Shown: piece after piece, positions 59,997 to 64,000 of the stretch | Layout of the letters: each line of letters opens with the position of its first letter | How positions within the stretch are numbered: the stretch's first letter is position 1 | From: Strongyloides papillosus | Lineage: Eukaryota > Nematoda > Chromadorea > Rhabditida > Strongyloididae | Length of the DNA: 64,000 bases | Reading direction: 5' to 3' | NCBI GenBank assembly: GCA_005656395.1 | Contig: SRSI01000009.1 | Location: forward strand, 2,232,001 to 2,296,000 | Position numbers and translations under genes: made by a program | The notes under the pieces: generated by a model | What the model saw: only the letters and a program-made list of their open reading frames with translations | Database searches by the model: none | What the model was told of the DNA's origin: nothing

Positions 59997-61822
59997 ATGA
60001 GTAAACGAAAGGCGTATCGTTATAGTTATGAGTTCAAATCTCAAGATGAAATGGTAGAATTGTTTAAGATCAACGACGGGGAGACATGGAAAGATCGTGG
60101 AAGTAACTTTAATGTTGTAAAGACAAAATTAGTTTACGCAAATGGTGGAGAAATAAGATTATCATCAGACGTATTTTTATTGGATGAATTGTCCTCTGCT
60201 CCGTCGTCTATGGTCATGAAAATATTTTTATAAAACACGTACCAAGAATTCACATATCTAAAGTCGAGGTTAGTTTTGACTATGTTATGACATTAATTAT
60301 AATGATTCTTAAGTTCTTAGATAATACTGAAAGAAAAGGTGCAGCTATTGTTCTGACAATACCAACGAGGAGTTTTTGGACTCATTTAAAGATGTGGTTA
60401 ACGCCTGAATCATGTAGATATGATAATGAATCTTCTAATACGATTATTATAACTATACCAATAATGAACAGTAGCAGTGAATCTATTTACGGAATTACAT
60501 GTAGACTACAAGAGTTCTGTAATCCTAGCAGTAACAATAACAATTCGTATGAAATACCTTTTGAAATAATTAACTTTCATCAATTGGAAATGACAGTCTC
60601 ATCATTTAAGTTAAAACCTATCAGTTGTACTTTTAATGGTAGTTGTGGAGAACAAATAATCATCTTCAAAAGGAACGATTATTCACTTGAAATTTCAAAT
60701 GGGATATTGTCAAGATTCTTACTCGAAAGGAGGAAGTCTGTAGAAAGTGATTCAAACAACAACGAATCTATGCACTTTAAAGTCATCAGGAATGATGGAA
60801 TTTTTAAAGAATATGTAAATTCCATATTACATAAATCAAAGAATGTTGAGACAAATGAAACTTACAACATACATGGCAGGGCATTCTGTTCTTTATTTAA
60901 AAATGAATGGCTTCACTCGGACATGATAGATAGTTACCTTAATGAATGGAGAATGAGGATGGAAAAACCAGTTGATGGTATTCTTGAGAACAATAAAACA
61001 TACTATAAGATTTTTAATACGTTGTTATACACAAGATTAACAAGAGGGATGAAGTGTAACTCAACTGAAGATATCGATGATAATTTTTTGTGTCAGCTTC
61101 AAATGAATGCTAATAGGATTTCAAGCGAGAAAGTCTACTCTGCATCAAATGTTTTCACTTCAATATTTGACTTCGATTTTCTTATTATCCCAATACATGC
61201 TATCAATCATTGGTTGACAGGAATTGTATATAAACCGAGGAATTGTCTAAGGCGTAAACATGATGATTTTTTAATGGAACCAGAAGATAACGATTGGACT
61301 TTTATCATCATTTATGATTCTCTGACTAACAAGTTACTTTTAAAAAATGAGATTTATTCATTGGTTCTTACTCGATACATCAAAGCTTGTTTTGGCTCAC
61401 TAAGGAAGAAATGTCCTGAGGGTAACTTCTATTTTGATGAAGGAAAAATAAAAACAGTTAAATTAAAAGATAGATACAGACAGAATAACAATGATGATTG
61501 TGGATTATTCATGCTTGAATTTATTCGTCAAGTTTGTATAAATCCTATTTCACTTGAGGAACTATCTAAAGGTCAGTCGATGAAGTATGTATTTCCCACA
61601 TTTAATGCTACTTTTGGTAGAAGTTATCTAAAATCTTTTGTATATTCAAGACTTTGTTTAAAGGAATGGTTAAAATTATATGAGATGGAGGAATATTATT
61701 TAACTAATGTTCGTAATAAAAAGTTTAGATTCCTTAGGACAAGATCTTACGAATGCATAGATTCGAGTAGAATAAAACATACTAAGAGAATATTGGAACG
61801 AACTAGACGCCGCAGTATTTGA
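59997..61822 (+). CDS. Ulp2/SENP6-7-like SUMO protease (C48), apparent one-base frameshift
   Basis: Two overlapping frames: 59997 to about 60229, then from about 60188 to 61822 in the next frame; together about 610 aa. The C-terminal half shows the C48 protease: FNTLLYTRLTRG (the Ulp2 FNTFFYKKL element), FLIIPIHAINHW with the catalytic His, IIYDS with the Asp, and RQNNNDDCGLFMLEF with the Gln and Cys. All catalytic residues are present. The frame break falls in or near TTTTT at 60225-60229; one missing T would explain it, while no good splice pair does. Causes: sequencing error, real frameshift (pseudogene) or an unusual intron. The N-terminal 200 aa are unlike known domains. The family removes or trims SUMO chains. 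Confidence 0.78.
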
Positions 61823-62397
61823 CGTGTATTTTCTAAAAAAATTTAATGATTCCTAATGTAGTATATATGATTATTGTATAAAATTGTATTTTTTTAATTA
61901 TTGTAAATATTATTGTTATTTTTTTTAATTATTGTAAATATTATTGTTATTTTTTTACTTATTGTAAATATGTATTGTATTTTAATAAATGTATTACTTG
62001 CATTTTGTTTTAAAACTTTTGAATCTCTTGGGCACATTGTGAGAAAATGAAACAATTTTGTAAATGATCTTAATCGTCAATAATGATCCTCTAATTGCAT
62101 CTAAACAATATTTTAGATTCTTAAAATAAAGTATTCTGATTTCGTCCAAAATTATATCTTATGTTTCCAAATTTTCAAATGTTAAACATAGTTTTAAGAA
62201 TGTTTACTAGAATATAAAGATAAATAATACAAAAAAAATGTTGTATAAACATTTTATTATAAACAAAATAAAAAAAATTAAATTATACAATATTATATAC
62301 ATATAAATAAAGTTATAAAAAAATATAAAATAAAAATACTATAGAAATTTCTAGATCTTAAACGTTAAAAACCCGACCAATTTAAATACAATCTCAA
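61823..62397. other. Intergenic, convergent 3' ends of Ulp2-like and PIAS-like copy 3
   Basis: 575 nt, A/T-rich. It contains the short tandem repeat listed separately. AATAAA occurs near 61984, a likely poly(A) signal for the protease. No exon seen. Confidence 0.5.
61890..61970. repeat. Short tandem repeat, about 2.6 x 30-31 bp
   Basis: The unit T-run + AATTATTGTAAATATTATTG + TTAT occurs twice almost perfectly, with a third partial copy (ACTTATTGTAAATAT). It lies just after the Ulp2-like stop. Probably simple slippage repeats of a 3' UTR. Confidence 0.7.
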
Positions 62398-64000
62398 TTA
62401 CTTTTTGGAGAAGAGCGAATGAACTTCAGGCATTTTAAGGATTTCCCACAGTTCTTTACTTACATCAATGGGTTGCCAATATTTCAAACGCTCAGGTTTA
62501 AAGGAGATATACTCAGTGTAAAAGTCACTTTTAGTAAGAAATGATTTTATAAGTTCCATAGTCACAGAACAATTCTTAGCAATACGATCTTTAAATATAT
62601 CAATTGATGTTTGCTGGAATTCCGGAGCTTGTTGGAGTAAGGAAGGTGACGAGTTTACTGAAGTAGATGTAGAAAGATTTACCCTTCCCCTAGAAGTAGA
62701 CATTTGAGAACACTTAGGTGGTTCATGAAGACTTGTAGAAGACTCAGAAGAATCTATTACATCAGAATTGTGTGACACCGCCAGTGTTGGTCTCTTTCTC
62801 GATCGTTTAGTTTTAGGCTTATTAACAAGGACCTTTGGAGAACAAATAATAAGTTCTCTTGGTTTTGAAACTTTAGGTGGTTGTTCATCATCTGAATTGT
62901 CATCCAATACAATACACTCAATTGTATTATTGTTGGAATTGACAGTTAAAGGTGAATGCTTCTCACTATTTTCTCCATCATTACCTTCATCCGAAGAGAG
63001 GATCAGAAAAGATGAACGATCTTCTTCGTCATCACTCATTAACATTTCTATTTTATTATAACTTCTTCGTCCACCCTTAATTACCTTTGAGTTGTCAATA
63101 TTTAACATTTCCTTACACCCAACTATTTTATATTTTGCTCCAGGAAAGAGTTCGATATCGTCAATATTAGGATGCTTTTGGAGAACTTTTATGAAGAATC
63201 TAAAGATAGAATCATTGAAAAATAGAGAAAAATGAAAAAACAAACTTACTCGTCGACTACTATATCATCCGGTGTACAAGGGCTTTTGCAGTATTTACAC
63301 AGCCATGACTCAGTAGTCTCGTTGATCTTAATGTAAGTTTCAAGATCCTCTGGAACAATATGGTTGCAGTTCCTTCCCCAAAATGGAATCTTTATCTTCT
63401 CCAACGTTATTGAAGAGTTGAGGGAAACTTTGATAGACTCTACGATTATTCCTTTTCTCCTGGACAAACATTCTTCTAAATCATCCTTAAATTCCTCAAC
63501 TGTTCTTTTATTATCTTTATTTGTAGTCTCAATTAACAATTCCTCCACTGTTTTGATAGTAGAAGAAAATACAGCAAAGGCAAAAGTACTTCCGATGTTT
63601 AGTGATCTATCAAAACAAATTTTCATCTGTAGAGAGTCTTCAAGTCCAGTAGTCTTAGATAATTTAAGTAATGCCTTGTTTAGATTGGTTGGTGCGTTTA
63701 AGCGGTGTTTCAAATCCAAATTGCTATAGAAAATTTCACGAGGTAGGAGGTCCGTGAAGTCCTGTGAATTAATGAATATCCTCATTCCAAGAGGATAGCA
63801 ATCATCAAATGGTAAGTCACTTTTCTCACTAATATCAACACAGCGAAGCATTAAGCATTTTCTTGAAGGTTCGGAATCTTTTGAACAAAATAATGAATTG
63901 CGGACTTTATTCGGCAACTTGAAAGTAAACAAGGATAAACCAGACCTATCCCTTGATGAAACTACCTTCCATCCCGATAAATTCTTGACATTCTCGTGGA
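62398..64000 (-). CDS. PIAS-like SUMO E3 ligase, copy 3 (5' end beyond window)
   Basis: Exons complement(62398..63199) and complement(63250..>64000), about 516 aa visible. The edge is in frame with copy 2 around the PINIT start (LSGWKVV...LFTFKLPN). PINIT continues with DCYPLGMRIFIN and a diverged HRLNAPTNL in place of ERVSYPTIL. The SP-RING has NCNH...WLCKYCK ligands intact, then CTPDDIVVDE and the shared phase-2 intron. The last exon is longer than in copies 1-2, with two SUMO-interacting candidates (SSFLILSSDE, IECIVLDDNSDDE), a basic stretch KPKTKRSRKRP and a unique helical C-terminus of about 90 aa. SAP and the start codon lie outside the window. Confidence 0.85.

Noticed and set aside
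59997..61822. SUMO protease as part of a DNA transposon (some carry C48 proteases)
   Set aside because: No transposase-like frame or terminal inverted repeats seen around it, and the catalytic region resembles Ulp2/SENP6-7 rather than transposon-borne proteases; kept only as a check.
57718..64000. Horizontal transfer of the SUMO cluster
   Set aside because: Introns, splice signals and the shared intron position with copy 1 point to nematode duplication; the composition shift alone is not enough.

Overview
The window is animal nuclear DNA from a nematode, most likely a Strongyloides-type (clade IV) worm. The evidence is the gene content (LMX1/lim-6 type LIM-homeobox, nanos, a four-repeat beta-thymosin, an AMA-1-like RNA polymerase II subunit) and the gene structure. 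The DNA is very A+T rich. Introns are mostly 35-50 nt with GTAAGT-like donors and TTTCAG/TTTTAG acceptors. Acceptor-like sites lie a few bases before many start codons, as expected for spliced-leader trans-splicing. Several same-strand genes are spaced like operons. The species assignment is inference.

Layout. 0-5 kb: NIP7, PLPBP, an EGF-repeat membrane protein and nanos, all on the minus strand. 5-11 kb: mitochondrial tyrosyl-tRNA synthetase (+), a small mitochondrial COX-like protein (-), a 126-bp foldback, an AADAC-like hydrolase and an unknown polytopic protein (+). 11-14 kb is gene-poor. 14-19 kb: tetrathymosin (+), a HEAT-like protein (-), ribosomal protein uL23 followed by Gemin7 (+, operon-like) and a METTL25-type methyltransferase (+). 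20-27 kb: a PIAS-like SUMO ligase (+), UTP18 (-) and RBM19/MRD1 (+) sharing a promoter region, and profilin (-). 28-41 kb: LMX1 (-), RPB1 (-) and a PAK kinase (+). 41-50 kb: HADH (-), proteasome RPN2 (+) with a 5-HT2-like receptor nested antisense in one intron, and an M17 aminopeptidase (-). 50-57 kb: a gene-less 3 kb, CDT2 (-) and a CK1/TTBK-like kinase (-).

The last 6.3 kb is the most unusual part. It holds a PIAS-like SUMO E3 ligase (-), an Ulp2/SENP6-7-like SUMO protease (+) and a second PIAS-like ligase (-) that runs off the window. All three PIAS-like genes here, including the copy at 19.9 kb, keep the zinc ligands and share a phase-2 intron directly after the SP-RING. This looks like a lineage-specific cluster of SUMO-attaching and SUMO-removing enzymes. 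The protease appears to carry a one-base frameshift at a T5 run.

Most of the other genes are conserved housekeeping functions: ribosome biogenesis (NIP7, UTP18, RBM19, uL23), proteasome, transcription and mitochondrial metabolism. Many gene models below were assembled by joining exons by eye at splice sites. I saw no tRNA, rRNA, CRISPR array or intact transposon.
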